From positions 1-37,939 of the forward strand of contig JANRID010000031.1 in the NCBI GenBank assembly GCA_033765305.1: a stretch of DNA of 37,939 nt, read 5' to 3'. The notes under the pieces are model-generated. The model ran no database searches, was not told the origin of the DNA, and saw only the letters and a list, made by a program, of their open reading frames with translations. Below are positions 30,794-37,939 of this stretch, in pieces. The DNA comes from RDXT01 sp033765305 (GTDB lineage Bacteria; Bacteroidota; Bacteroidia; J057). Every line of letters starts with the position of its first letter. Position 1 is the first letter of the stretch. The position numbers and the translations under genes are program-made.

Positions 30794-31951
30794 TTACGAC
30801 AGCCACGAGCGCAGATAGTCCGGATTTTCGATCGCCATCGAATCCTCCGTCAGCCAGAGCGGCTTGAACGTATCGATCATCACCGCCAGCTCCTTCGTCT
30901 CCCGCGCGCCGATGCTGGCCTCCACCGTGCCCGGATGCGGCCCGTGCGGGATGCCCTGCGGGTGCAGCGTGATGTACCCGGTATCGATGCCCTTGCGGCT
31001 CATGAAATTGCCGTCCACGTAGTACAGCAGCTCGTCGGAGTCGATGTTGCTGTGGTGGTAGGGCGCCGGGATCGCCTGCGGGTGGTAGTCGAAGAGCCGC
31101 GGCACGAAGGAGCAGACCACAAAGTTGCGCGCTGCAAAGGTCTGATGCACCGGCGGCGGCTGATGCACCCGCCCCGTGATCGGCTCGAAGTCGTGGATCG
31201 AAAAGGCGAAGGGATAAAAGCATCCGTCCCAGCCTGCCACGTCGAAGGGGTGCGTATCCATCACATACGGAAACAGCATGCCCTGCTTCTTGATCAGCAT
31301 CCGGAAATCGCCCCGCTCGTCGAAGGTCTCCAGCTGCTCCGGCGTGCGGATGTCGCGCTCGCAGTAAGGCGCATGCTCCAGCAGCTGCCCGGCCTCGTTC
31401 ACGTAGCGGTCCGGATACACGACCGGGCTGTGCGACTCCACGATCAGCAGGCGGTTGTCCAGCCCGTCGAATTCGATCTGGAAGATCACCCCGCGCGGGA
31501 TCACCACATAATCGCCGTAGCCGAAGCGGAGCGAGCCGAACATGCTCCGCAGCGTGCCCGTGCCCCGGTGGATAAACAGCAGCTCGTCCGCCTCGGTATT
31601 TTTGTAGAAATACCCCTGCGTCCCGCTGCGCGGCGCCGCCACCGCGATCTTCAGGTCGTGGTTGAGAAACAGGAAGGTCCGGCTCTCGATCCAGCCCTCG
31701 GCAGGCGCCACATCGAAGCAGCGGTAGGACCGGTGCTGCATGTTCTGCTCCAGCGCAATGCGCGGCGCCCATGTGTAGGGCTCGCCCACCGCCTTGACCC
31801 GCGTAGGCGGATAGACGTGGTACACCAGCGAATACAGGCTCGAAAAGCCTTCCGTGCTCACCAGTTCCTCCGCGTAGAGCGAGCCGTCGGGCTTGCGGAA
31901 CTGCGTGTGGCGTTTGTGCGGGATCTGGCCCGCGCGCATGTAGTGGGGCAT
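30794..31951 (-). CDS. hmgA: Homogentisate 1,2-dioxygenase
   Basis: A 385-residue non-haem iron dioxygenase of the tyrosine/phenylalanine catabolic pathway; it opens homogentisate to maleylacetoacetate. The iron-ligand region is visible as PAPYHHSNIDSDELLYYV, with the later LHPQGIPHGPHPG loop supplying the remaining His; PPVHQTFAARNFVVCSFVPR and ELLFIHRGTGTL (the N-terminal cupin) are also characteristic. The start at 31951 (MPHYMRAGQIPHKRHTQF) matches the normal N terminus, and the 56 upstream open codons are GC-rich noise. The rest of the pathway (fumarylacetoacetase, HppD) is not in the window. A promoter lies 27-57 nt upstream. Confidence 0.93.
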   Translation of the reverse strand: MPHYMRAGQIPHKRHTQFRKPDGSLYAEELVSTEGFSSLYSLVYHVYPPTRVKAVGEPYTWAPRIALEQNMQHRSYRCFDVAPAEGWIESRTFLFLNHDLKIAVAAPRSGTQGYFYKNTEADELLFIHRGTGTLRSMFGSLRFGYGDYVVIPRGVIFQIEFDGLDNRLLIVESHSPVVYPDRYVNEAGQLLEHAPYCERDIRTPEQLETFDERGDFRMLIKKQGMLFPYVMDTHPFDVAGWDGCFYPFAFSIHDFEPITGRVHQPPPVHQTFAARNFVVCSFVPRLFDYHPQAIPAPYHHSNIDSDELLYYVDGNFMSRKGIDTGYITLHPQGIPHGPHPGTVEASIGARETKELAVMIDTFKPLWLTEDSMAIENPDYLRSWLS

Positions 31952-31977
31952 AGGGGCGAGTAGTTGAAACCAAAGCC

Positions 31978-32008
31978 CAATCTTAGCACGCCGCTGCGCA
32001 AAAAACAA
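31978..32008 (-). promoter_or_regulatory. Promoter candidate for hmgA
   Basis: On the minus strand TTG (32008-32006), 20 nt, then TAAGATTG (31985-31978), one mismatch from TAnnTTTG. The predicted RNA start near 31971 leaves a leader of about 20 nt. Confidence 0.55.
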
Positions 32009-32009
32009 T

Positions 32010-32200
32010 GCAGATCCGGGCGTGCCGGCCCTCCGCGCCTTGCGCGGGGGCCGTCGGTCTGCGGGCGCTCGCCCCGTCCGGGCCTCCGGAAGCCTCCGGC
32101 CCTGCCGGGGCTCAGACAACGCCCTCCGCCCTCACGCCCCGCAACCCCGCCCCGCGCCCGGCTCCCGCGCGCTCCGCGCGCGGACTTTCAGCAGATGCTG
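32010..32200. other. Extremely GC-rich non-coding stretch between hmgA and nuoM
   Basis: About 190 nt, almost entirely G and C, with several short inverted repeats such as CGCGCGCTCCGCGCGCG near 32168-32184. Long frames are open on both strands purely from composition. It separates two divergent promoters. No gene is supported; it may be a structured or repeat-derived spacer. Confidence 0.5.
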
Positions 32201-32208
32201 CGCATCCG

Positions 32209-32238
32209 TTGCACAACCCAACCTTTTTTCTGATTTTG
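32209..32238 (+). promoter_or_regulatory. Promoter candidate for the nuoM-like gene
   Basis: TTG (32209-32211), 19 nt, then TGATTTTG (32231-32238), one mismatch from TAnnTTTG. The predicted start near 32245 leaves about 16 nt before the ATG at 32261. That the solitary nuoM-like gene has its own promoter supports independent expression. Confidence 0.55.
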
Positions 32239-32260
32239 CCGCCGCAAATAGCCCTACCCT

Positions 32261-33892
32261 ATGAGCCTAAGCTGGATGTCGACGCTGCTGCTGCTTATCC
32301 TCCTCGCCCCCCTCGCAGGCGCGGCCCTCACCGCCCTGCTCCCCCGCAGCGCTGCCCGCTGGGTGCAGCTGCTCGCCGCCGGGGCCTCCCTCGCCGCAGG
32401 CTTGCTCTTCTTCGCCGGCTACACCGGCGAGACAGCCCAGGCAGATGCCTCCGCTCAGGGCTATTTCGGCTACCTGTCGCTCCCCTGGATCGCCGCCGAA
32501 GGCATCGATATCCGCTTCAGCATCGGCGTGGACGGCATCTCCGTCTTCCTCGTCCTGCTCACGCCGCTCCTCTTCACTGTGCTGAGCCTCTACGACCTCA
32601 AGCGCCGCCCCGAGCAGGAAAAGCTCTATTACCTGATGCTGCTGCTGCTCCAGACCGGCCTCACCGGCTATTTCATTTCGCTCGATCTGCTGCTCTTCTA
32701 CGTCTTCTTCGAGCTGGTGCTCATCCCCGGCAGCTTCCTCATCGGCCTCTGGGGCGGCGAGCGCCGCCAGGAAGCCGCCATGCGCTTTTTCCTCTACACC
32801 CTCGCCGGCTCGCTGCTGATGCTCATCGCCATCCTCTACCTGGCGATGTACACCGTGCCCGAGGTCTTCACCACCGACTACCTTGCCATTGCCGCCGCCA
32901 TCGCCGATCCGGCACGGGGCGGCTTCCCGCTCCAGGTCCAGCACTGGCTCTTCGCAGCCTTCGCTATCAGCTTCGCCATCAAGTCGCCGCTCTTCCCCTT
33001 CCACAGCTGGCAGCCGCTGGCCTACGCCGAATCCTCCACCTCCGGCTCCATCCTCATGGCTGCCCTGATGTCCAAAATGGGTGTCTATGGCTTCATCCGC
33101 TTCGGTGTCGCCCTCTTCCCCGATGCGGCGCAGATCTTCGCGCCCTGGATCGCCGCCCTGGCGGTCATCAGCATCCTCTACGGCGCCTGGATGGCTGTCA
33201 TCCAGACAGACCTCAAGCGGCTCATCGCCTTTTCCTCCCTCTCGCACATCGGCTTTATCATCCTCGGCGTCTTCGCCTTCAACAAGGAAGCCCTCAGCGG
33301 TGCCGTCCTCCAGATGACTGCCCACGGACTGGCTACCGCAGCCCTCTTCTTCCTCGCCGACATGCTCTACGCCCGCCACGGCAGCTACGACCTCCGCAGC
33401 TACCAGGGCATGGCCCGCCTGGCGCCCAGGTACACAGCCCTCTTCATGGTAGCCGTGCTCGCCTCTGTAGGCCTGCCCGGCCTCAGCGGCTTCGTCGGCG
33501 AATTCATGATCCTGCTCGGCGCCTACGGCTCGCCGGTGCTGCACCGCGCCCTCTCCGTGCTCGCCACCGCCGGCGTGGTGCTGGCTGCCGTGTACCTGCT
33601 CGATATGTTCCGCCGGGTGATGTTCGGCAAGAGCCGCCCCGAACTGGAGGCCCGCTCCAGCGACCTCGACGGGCGCGAAACTGCTGTGCTCCTGCCGCTG
33701 ACCATCCTCATGTTCTGGATCGGCCTCAATGCCACGCCGTTCCTCTCCTACATCAACGACGACACCGGCCGCATGCTGATCCAGATCGACCCCAGCTTCG
33801 ACCCCTCGCAGATGCCCGCCAATCTCGAAGACCTGCCCCAGGAGCCGGAGCCGGCTGCACCCAGCCCGGAGACCGCGCCGCAGGAGCCCTGA
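32261..33892 (+). CDS. nuoM: NuoM-like proton-pumping subunit (complex I subunit M), solitary
   Basis: A 543-residue antiporter-like subunit with about 14 hydrophobic segments. Key charged residues of proton translocation are present: Glu151 in FFELVLIPGSFLIG, Lys241 in ISFAIKSPLFPFHSW, Lys272 in LMSKMGVYGFIRF, and a late Glu in GFVGEFMILLG. The family-typical His248-Trp250 pair follows Lys241. The TM7-8 sequence (QPLAYAESSTSGSIL) departs from the usual LPDAHTEAPTAGS. A ~35-residue Pro/Glu-rich tail extends the C terminus. No other nuo gene is nearby, so it may be a dispersed complex I subunit, an extra paralogue, or part of another antiporter-type complex such as a DIC transporter. Confidence 0.85.
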   Translation: MSLSWMSTLLLLILLAPLAGAALTALLPRSAARWVQLLAAGASLAAGLLFFAGYTGETAQADASAQGYFGYLSLPWIAAEGIDIRFSIGVDGISVFLVLLTPLLFTVLSLYDLKRRPEQEKLYYLMLLLLQTGLTGYFISLDLLLFYVFFELVLIPGSFLIGLWGGERRQEAAMRFFLYTLAGSLLMLIAILYLAMYTVPEVFTTDYLAIAAAIADPARGGFPLQVQHWLFAAFAISFAIKSPLFPFHSWQPLAYAESSTSGSILMAALMSKMGVYGFIRFGVALFPDAAQIFAPWIAALAVISILYGAWMAVIQTDLKRLIAFSSLSHIGFIILGVFAFNKEALSGAVLQMTAHGLATAALFFLADMLYARHGSYDLRSYQGMARLAPRYTALFMVAVLASVGLPGLSGFVGEFMILLGAYGSPVLHRALSVLATAGVVLAAVYLLDMFRRVMFGKSRPELEARSSDLDGRETAVLLPLTILMFWIGLNATPFLSYINDDTGRMLIQIDPSFDPSQMPANLEDLPQEPEPAAPSPETAPQEP

Positions 33893-33898
33893 GCGGGC

Positions 33899-34498
33899 TC
33901 AGTTTTTCAGCCGGAACGTAATCGAACTCAGGGAGTGGTTGACCGTCAGCTCGCGGCACAGGCCGCCGGCATACTGTACGGTATTGCGGTCGCCGTTGGG
34001 GAGGCTCAGCTCGTAGCGCCCGCTGCCCAGGCTGCGCACCGGCACGTAGGTGCCCCAGCGCTCGGAAAAAATATGGGTATAGTCCCTGGGCTCCTGGAAG
34101 TAGAGCGAGGAGATGCAGAGGTCGATGTTCGCGGGGTTGACAGCGAAACGCTCGCCGTCGCGCTCCACCTCGTAGCCGCTGGCCGTGCGCCGGCCTGTCG
34201 AACGGCCTTTCAGATGTCCGTCCCGGTAGTTTTCCGTCATTGAAGACTGAAGCTGGCCATCGCGGAAGCGCACCTCGTAGCGGAAGCGCAGGTCCACGGA
34301 GATGAGCATGGTGATGCGCATCTGGCTTTCGGAAGCGTAGATGACCTCGCCGCCGGCTTCGCGGCGGCTCACCTGCATGGAGCCGACCTCGTCGTTGCCA
34401 TGCCAGACGCCGTACTGGAGGGTACGGACCGGCTGCGCAAAGGCAGCCAGGGATACGGCCAGCAGGGCCGGCATCAGGATCAGGGATTTCAGGTTCAT
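33899..34498 (-). CDS. Secreted protein of unknown function (DUF6134-like)
   Basis: A 199-residue protein with a signal peptide (MNLKSLILMPALLAVSLAAFAQ) and a mature part of predicted beta strands: LQYGVWHGNDEVGSMQVSRRE, a RFRYEVRFRDGQL strand, SSMTENYRDGHLKGRST, and NTVQYAGGLCRELTVNHS near the end. The pattern recalls the DUF6134 family of Bacteroidota, which lacks a known function; I am not certain of the assignment. It ends 6 nt from the convergent nuoM-like gene and follows the DUF1295 gene on the same strand by 65 nt, so it may be cotranscribed with it. Confidence 0.65.
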   Translation of the reverse strand: MNLKSLILMPALLAVSLAAFAQPVRTLQYGVWHGNDEVGSMQVSRREAGGEVIYASESQMRITMLISVDLRFRYEVRFRDGQLQSSMTENYRDGHLKGRSTGRRTASGYEVERDGERFAVNPANIDLCISSLYFQEPRDYTHIFSERWGTYVPVRSLGSGRYELSLPNGDRNTVQYAGGLCRELTVNHSLSSITFRLKN

Positions 34499-34563
34499 GT
34501 TTGCGGTTTCAAGCAGTCACTGCAGAATGAAACGCAGCACGGCCCGACTTGTTGGGCCCGGGC

Positions 34564-35451
34564 TCAAGCGCGGCGGGGCCAGGGCAGCAGGGCGTGCACC
34601 TTGCGCATATGCTCCGCATAGGCCGGGCGCTTCTGCACCATGCGCCGGTCCATGACCGGGATCGAAAACCCGGCAAACAGCCCGATCATCGCGGCGGCGC
34701 CGGCCAGCTGCCACCAGGATTCCGGCGCTGCCGCCATGCCGAAGAGCGCCATGCCGATCCAGAACAGGATCTCGCCGAGGTAATTCGGGTGGCGGCACAG
34801 GGCCCAGAGGCCGGTGTTCAGGAAGGCCTGCGGATCGGTATTCGTCCGGCGGAAGGTGCGGAGCTGCTGGTCGGCAACGGTTTCCAGCAGCACGGCGGCG
34901 GCAGTCACCGCCGCAGCGACGGCGTCCAGCAAGCCAAGCGGGCGGCTGCCGGCCACCATCGACCCATACACCGGCAGGCAGCCCAGGTACACCATCACCG
35001 TCGGAAAGAGGTGAATGCCGCCGAAATTGACCAGCGGATACCAGCGGCCGCTCTGGGCCTTGAGCTGCCCGTAGCGCCAGTCCTCATGGCCGATGCCTTC
35101 CCAGTTGAGGATCCAGTTCCACGTGAGGCGGATGCCCCAGAGGCAGATGCCGGCCATCACCAGCCAGGCGCGGGCCGGGTCTGCCGGGCCGCCGAGCGCC
35201 AGGTAATACGCCCCGATCCAGATCGGGATCAGGCTCCAGTACGCATCATAAAAGCTGGAATTCCGGAAGGACAGGCTGAACGCAAAGATCGCCGCGGTGG
35301 CGGCCAGATCTGCCAGGCCTGCCACCAGCAGCGGATGCTGGCCCCGCAGGGCGTAGCCGGTGAGCAGCGCGGCGGCTGCCGCAGCCAGATAGGCGATGAA
35401 GATGAGTCCCAGCGCACGGAGGCGGGGCATGGGGGCAGTTTCAGCGTGCAT
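34564..35451 (-). CDS. DUF1295 (steroid 5-alpha-reductase-like) membrane protein
   Basis: A 295-residue polytopic protein with about seven hydrophobic segments. The family pattern is visible in YDAYWSLIPIWIG, WNWILNWEGIGHEDWRYGQL and the isoprenylcysteine-methyltransferase-like motif LCRHPNYLGEILFWIGM near 225-240. Relatives include 3-oxo-5-alpha-steroid 4-dehydrogenase-like and ICMT-like enzymes; bacterial members are mostly uncharacterised. Start: Met at 35451 (MHAETAPMPRLR) is preferred. Met at 35430 is also possible, and the longer frame to 35550 adds a basic non-membrane lead. Confidence 0.82.
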   Translation of the reverse strand: MHAETAPMPRLRALGLIFIAYLAAAAAALLTGYALRGQHPLLVAGLADLAATAAIFAFSLSFRNSSFYDAYWSLIPIWIGAYYLALGGPADPARAWLVMAGICLWGIRLTWNWILNWEGIGHEDWRYGQLKAQSGRWYPLVNFGGIHLFPTVMVYLGCLPVYGSMVAGSRPLGLLDAVAAAVTAAAVLLETVADQQLRTFRRTNTDPQAFLNTGLWALCRHPNYLGEILFWIGMALFGMAAAPESWWQLAGAAAMIGLFAGFSIPVMDRRMVQKRPAYAEHMRKVHALLPWPRRA

Positions 35452-35638
35452 AACGGTCAGTCTGCGAACCATCAGAAACGCCAGCAAGGGCTGGCGGGCA
35501 TGCAAATTGCGAAATTTTCCCCATATGCGCACAGCCGGCAGCTGCCGCATTCAATACAATTGCCATCACGCTTGATTGTAAAACTATTATTACGTATCAT
35601 TCGTTCTATAATTCGCTGTACCCATTCATCTTACGCGT

Positions 35639-35866
35639 ATGAAATCGCTCCTCATCTCCCTGATCTCCCTGCTCTCGTCTCCGGACACCGAAAAGCTCCG
35701 GCAGGACCCCGTCACCGGCGCATATTACCAGGTCAGCCTGCAGCTCGCCCAGCCGTTCCGGAGCGTGTGCCCGGTCTCCGGCGCCGAAACCGCCGAGCAG
35801 GCGGTGCTGCTTTACACCCGCGTCTCCAAGGGCCAGGACCCTGTCACCGGCGAGGTGATCGAGTGA
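35639..35866 (+). CDS. Small protein of unknown function (75 residues)
   Basis: A 75-residue ORF. It opens MKSLLISLISLLSSPDTEKL, a short amphipathic or weak signal-like helix, and carries the phrase QDPVTG twice (about 22-27 and 66-71), suggesting an internal repeat: RQDPVTGAYYQV and GQDPVTGEVIE. It has one Cys. It stands alone with a 187-nt upstream gap that is AT-rich just before the ATG, as expected for a promoter region, although no full consensus was found. A perfect hairpin follows 17 nt after the stop. Codon use resembles real genes. I do not recognise the family. Confidence 0.55.
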   Translation: MKSLLISLISLLSSPDTEKLRQDPVTGAYYQVSLQLAQPFRSVCPVSGAETAEQAVLLYTRVSKGQDPVTGEVIE

Positions 35867-35882
35867 CCGGCGCCCGCCCAGC

Positions 35883-35922
35883 GAAACGCCCCGCCTGCAT
35901 GGAGTTGCAGACGGGGCGTTTC
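35883..35922. terminator. Bidirectional terminator between the small ORF and the SLC5 gene
   Basis: GAAACGCCCCG (35883-35893) and CGGGGCGTTTC (35912-35922) pair perfectly, with a further TGCA/TGCA pairing inside the loop. On the plus strand the right arm ends in TTTC; on the minus strand the hairpin likewise runs into TTTC. It sits between two convergent genes and can serve both. Confidence 0.75.
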
Positions 35923-35941
35923 TGTATCCGGGCAGCTTCGC

Positions 35942-37522
35942 TTACCAGAAGAGCGCGTACAGGGCTGCCGTAATGCCCAGCACCCCGATGGCGAGCACGT
36001 TGAACACCCGGTCCGAGCGGAAGGTGCCGCCTTCGAGCTCGATGCCCTTGTCCGTTTCCGCCCTTCCCTTGACCGTCAGCGAGATGACGACGATGGCTGC
36101 GCACAGGATCAGGAATACCAGCCCCATCCGGTCGATGAAGGGAATGCCGGGCAGCACCCGGTTGATGAGCAGCGAGAGCGGAATGCTGGATACCGCCGCC
36201 ACGAGCGCAGCAAAGGCCGAGGCGCGCTTCCAGAAGAGCCCCATTACAAAGATGGCCACCACGCCGGGGCTGATGAGGCCTGTGAAGTCCTGGATAAACT
36301 GAAAGCCCTGCTCCAGATTGACCAGCATCGGCGCGATGAGCGCGGCGATGAAGATGGCAGCGAAGCTGGCGATGCGCCCGGTGAGCACCAGCTCGCGGTC
36401 GCCGGCCTGCTTGCGGAGCAGGTGCTGATAGAGGTCCATCGTGAAGATGGTGGAGGCGCTGTTCATCATCGAGGCCAGCGACGACACAATGGCGGCCACC
36501 AGCGCAGCGAAGGCGAGGCCCTTGAGGCCGGGGCCTACAAAGGCATTCAGCAGCCAGGGGTAGGCCTCGTCGGCCTTGCCGATGGGGGCTTTCAGCACAT
36601 AGGCGCAGATGCCCGGAATCACCACGATCAGCGGCAGGAGCAGCTTCAGATAGGCGGCGAAGGCCACCCCGCGCTGGGCTTCGTTCAGGTTTTTGGCAGC
36701 CAGCGCGCGCTGGATGATGTACTGGTTGCAGCCCCAGTAGTTGAGGTTGGCGATCCACATAGCGCCGACGAGCACGGTAAGCCCGGGCAGGTCTTTATAG
36801 TGCGGATTGGATTCGTCGAAAATCATGTGAAAATGCTCCGGCGCTTGCTGGCGCAGCAGGCCCAGGCCCGTCCACATACCCTGGCTGCCAAATTGCTGGG
36901 CGACCAGATCGAGGGCGAGGTAAGTCGTGGCCAGGCCGCCGAGTACCAGAATTGCCACCTGAATCACATCGGTGTAACCGATCACCTTCATACCGCCGAG
37001 CGTGATGATGATGGCAAATACTGCCAGGAACACGGCGCAGGCCGTAAAGCTGAACCCGGAGATCGTCGAGACGGCGATAGCGCCCAGGTACAGAATCGAG
37101 GTCAGGTTGACGAACACGTACACCAGCAGCCAGAATACCGCCATCATGGTCGCTACCAGCGGGCTGTACCGCTTTTCGAGGAACTGCGGCATGGTAAAGA
37201 TCCGGTTGGTGATGTAGCCGGGCATAAAAAACACGGCCACGACCAGCAGAGTGGCCGCCGCCATCCATTCGTAGGAAGCGATCGCCAGACCCATGGCAAA
37301 ACCTGAACCCGACATACCGATAAACTGTTCGGCGCTGATGTTGGAGGCGATCAGCGAAGCTCCGATGGCCCACCAGGTCAGCGCGCCTTCGGCCAGGAAG
37401 AAATCAGTGGCGCTCGCATTGGCTGATTTTTTGCGCTGGTAAATCCAGTAGCCATAACCGGCCACGATCAGGAAATAGGCCAGAAAGACGAGGTAGTCTA
37501 AATTTTGTAGTTGATTGCCCAT
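35942..37522 (-). CDS. Sodium/solute symporter, SLC5 (SSS) family
   Basis: A 526-residue transporter with about 14 hydrophobic segments. It has the SSS-family N-terminal pattern (DYLVFLAYFLIVAGYGYWIYQRKK ... FFLAEGALTWWAIGASLIASNISAEQFIGMSGSGFAMGLA), the core VFVNLTSILYLGAIAVSTISG, and NYWGCNQYIIQRALAAKNLNEAQRG, as in SglT-type sugar/Na+ cotransporters. It couples uptake of a solute, perhaps a sugar, to the Na+ gradient; the substrate cannot be told. Start: Met at 37522 (MGNQLQNLDY) gives the family N terminus, and 15 upstream codons (MFGQWFFHQ...) are not conserved-looking. It is transcribed alone, with a -7 box about 70 nt upstream. Confidence 0.92.
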   Translation of the reverse strand: MGNQLQNLDYLVFLAYFLIVAGYGYWIYQRKKSANASATDFFLAEGALTWWAIGASLIASNISAEQFIGMSGSGFAMGLAIASYEWMAAATLLVVAVFFMPGYITNRIFTMPQFLEKRYSPLVATMMAVFWLLVYVFVNLTSILYLGAIAVSTISGFSFTACAVFLAVFAIIITLGGMKVIGYTDVIQVAILVLGGLATTYLALDLVAQQFGSQGMWTGLGLLRQQAPEHFHMIFDESNPHYKDLPGLTVLVGAMWIANLNYWGCNQYIIQRALAAKNLNEAQRGVAFAAYLKLLLPLIVVIPGICAYVLKAPIGKADEAYPWLLNAFVGPGLKGLAFAALVAAIVSSLASMMNSASTIFTMDLYQHLLRKQAGDRELVLTGRIASFAAIFIAALIAPMLVNLEQGFQFIQDFTGLISPGVVAIFVMGLFWKRASAFAALVAAVSSIPLSLLINRVLPGIPFIDRMGLVFLILCAAIVVISLTVKGRAETDKGIELEGGTFRSDRVFNVLAIGVLGITAALYALFW

Positions 37523-37590
37523 TGATTCAGGAAGAAATTTTTGGTGAAAAAACCATTGACCAAACAAAACTTGGCCTTGGTTAAGGCGGC

Positions 37591-37598
37591 CAAATATA
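37591..37598 (-). promoter_or_regulatory. -7 box upstream of the SLC5 gene
   Basis: TATATTTG on the minus strand (37598-37591) fits TAnnTTTG exactly, about 70 nt before the ATG. No TTG is found 19-21 nt upstream, so the -33 element is missing or unusual. The surroundings (CCTATATTTGGCC) echo the hppA box at 16009-16016. Confidence 0.5.
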
Positions 37599-37668
37599 GG
37601 ACAGGTTTTGGCGGAATAACTAACTTCGGACTACTGCAACACTACTCACAAAAAACTTTTTGCCCCCC

Positions 37669-37700
37669 TTGCTGTATCGGCGGAATTCCCCTTATCTTTG
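37669..37700 (+). promoter_or_regulatory. Promoter of tRNA-Cys
   Basis: TTG (37669-37671), 21 nt, then TATCTTTG (37693-37700), an exact -7 box. The predicted start near 37707 leaves a short leader before the tRNA. Confidence 0.7.
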
Positions 37701-37721
37701 CGCTCCGTTTAAATACACGAT

Positions 37722-37792
37722 GGTATCGTGGCCGAGTGGTTAGGCACAGGTCTGCAAAACCTGCTACAGCGGTTCGAATCCGCTCGATACCT
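37722..37792 (+). tRNA. tRNA-Cys (GCA)
   Basis: A 71-nt cloverleaf. Acceptor arms GGTATCG (37722-37728) and CGATACC (37785-37791) pair perfectly, with discriminator T at 37792 as expected for tRNA-Cys. The anticodon stem CAGGT/ACCTG encloses the loop CTGCAAA, giving anticodon GCA. The T loop is GGTTCGAATCC. The 3' CCA is not encoded and must be added after transcription. Confidence 0.97.
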
Positions 37793-37800
37793 CAAAAAGA

Positions 37801-37843
37801 AAGGCTAATAAGTTGACTAACAACTTGTTAGCCTTCTTTATTT
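37801..37843. terminator. Terminator after tRNA-Cys
   Basis: Arms AAGGCTAATAAGTTG (37801-37815) and CAACTTGTTAGCCTT (37821-37835) pair with one mismatch around a 5-nt loop, followed by CTTTATTT. It lies between the tRNA and the convergent helicase gene. The AT-rich left flank means it may serve both strands. Confidence 0.8.
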
Positions 37844-37849
37844 GAATTT

Positions 37850-37939
37850 TTACAACCTCACCAACTCCCGCAATTCCCCATCCGTCAATTCACCTACCCA
37901 TTTTTCACCCGCCGCCACCGCGAGGTTGGCCAGTTCTTT
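37850..37939 (-). CDS. C-terminal end of a probable SNF2-family helicase gene
   Basis: The minus strand is open from the window edge to a TAA at 37852-37850, giving 29 codons: KELANLAVAAGEKWVGELTD then GELRELVRL. SNF2/SWI-type helicases of Bacteroidota commonly end in a very similar stretch (GE.WLTELS..ELRDL). Only this tail is visible, so the assignment is tentative. The terminator just downstream fits a true gene end. Confidence 0.5.
   Translation of the reverse strand, partial: KELANLAVAAGEKWVGELTDGELRELVRL

Noticed and set aside
32008..33921. 637-codon plus-strand frame overlapping nuoM
   Set aside because: It runs in another frame over nuoM and the GC-rich spacer, giving an Arg/Pro/His-rich product typical of noise.

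Overview
The window looks like a chromosomal piece of a GC-rich member of the Bacteroidota, perhaps of the Saprospiria type, although the family cannot be fixed from the sequence. Three signs support this. A secreted repeat protein ends in a type IX secretion (T9SS) sorting domain. Several genes are preceded by the phylum's characteristic promoter (TTG, 19-21 nt, TAnnTTTG). No Shine-Dalgarno motif stood out at the starts I examined. Most genes are ordinary housekeeping or transport genes, with one clearly accessory island at about 9.1-13.5 kb.

Layout. 1-465: 3' end of a RhuM-like gene, followed by a perfect 30-nt palindrome that supplies the stop codon of the next gene. 590-9108: a molybdenum-hydroxylase locus. 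A minus-strand, translationally coupled trio (cysteine desulfurase, XdhC, MocA-like nucleotidyltransferase) faces away from a plus-strand pair encoding the 2Fe-2S and molybdopterin subunits of an isoquinoline-1-oxidoreductase-like enzyme. A delta-60-repeat T9SS protein lies between them. 9109-13578: accessory island with an antitoxin-like ORF, a small chlorite dismutase that keeps the key His/Arg pair, a truncated IS3-family transposase gene carrying a 24-bp in-frame insertion, a 239-bp duplicate of the 3' end of the molybdopterin subunit gene, a T9SS-domain remnant, a PadR regulator with a permease-prefix membrane protein, and a dead PIN toxin gene.

13579-25709: K+-dependent-type membrane pyrophosphatase, LpxD, an RND efflux set (regulator, TolC-like, adaptor, pump) with an 18-bp palindromic operator candidate, a DUF4230 protein and a flavin monooxygenase. 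25870-35866: a DHFR/RibD-like reductase, an AAA/DUF4143 ATPase, an S41 peptidase with an N-terminal CBM48-like domain, a bestrophin-type channel, homogentisate dioxygenase, a solitary NuoM, two envelope-type proteins and a small ORF. 35942-37939: SLC5 symporter, tRNA-Cys with promoter and terminator, and the 3' end of an SNF2-type helicase gene.

The best leads are the island bounded by 239-bp direct repeats that carries chlorite dismutase, the self-contained molybdenum-hydroxylase maturation module, and several short intergenic repeat families, one of which has inserted in frame into a transposase. I found no CRISPR array and no rRNA. I do not see a clearly new multigene system.
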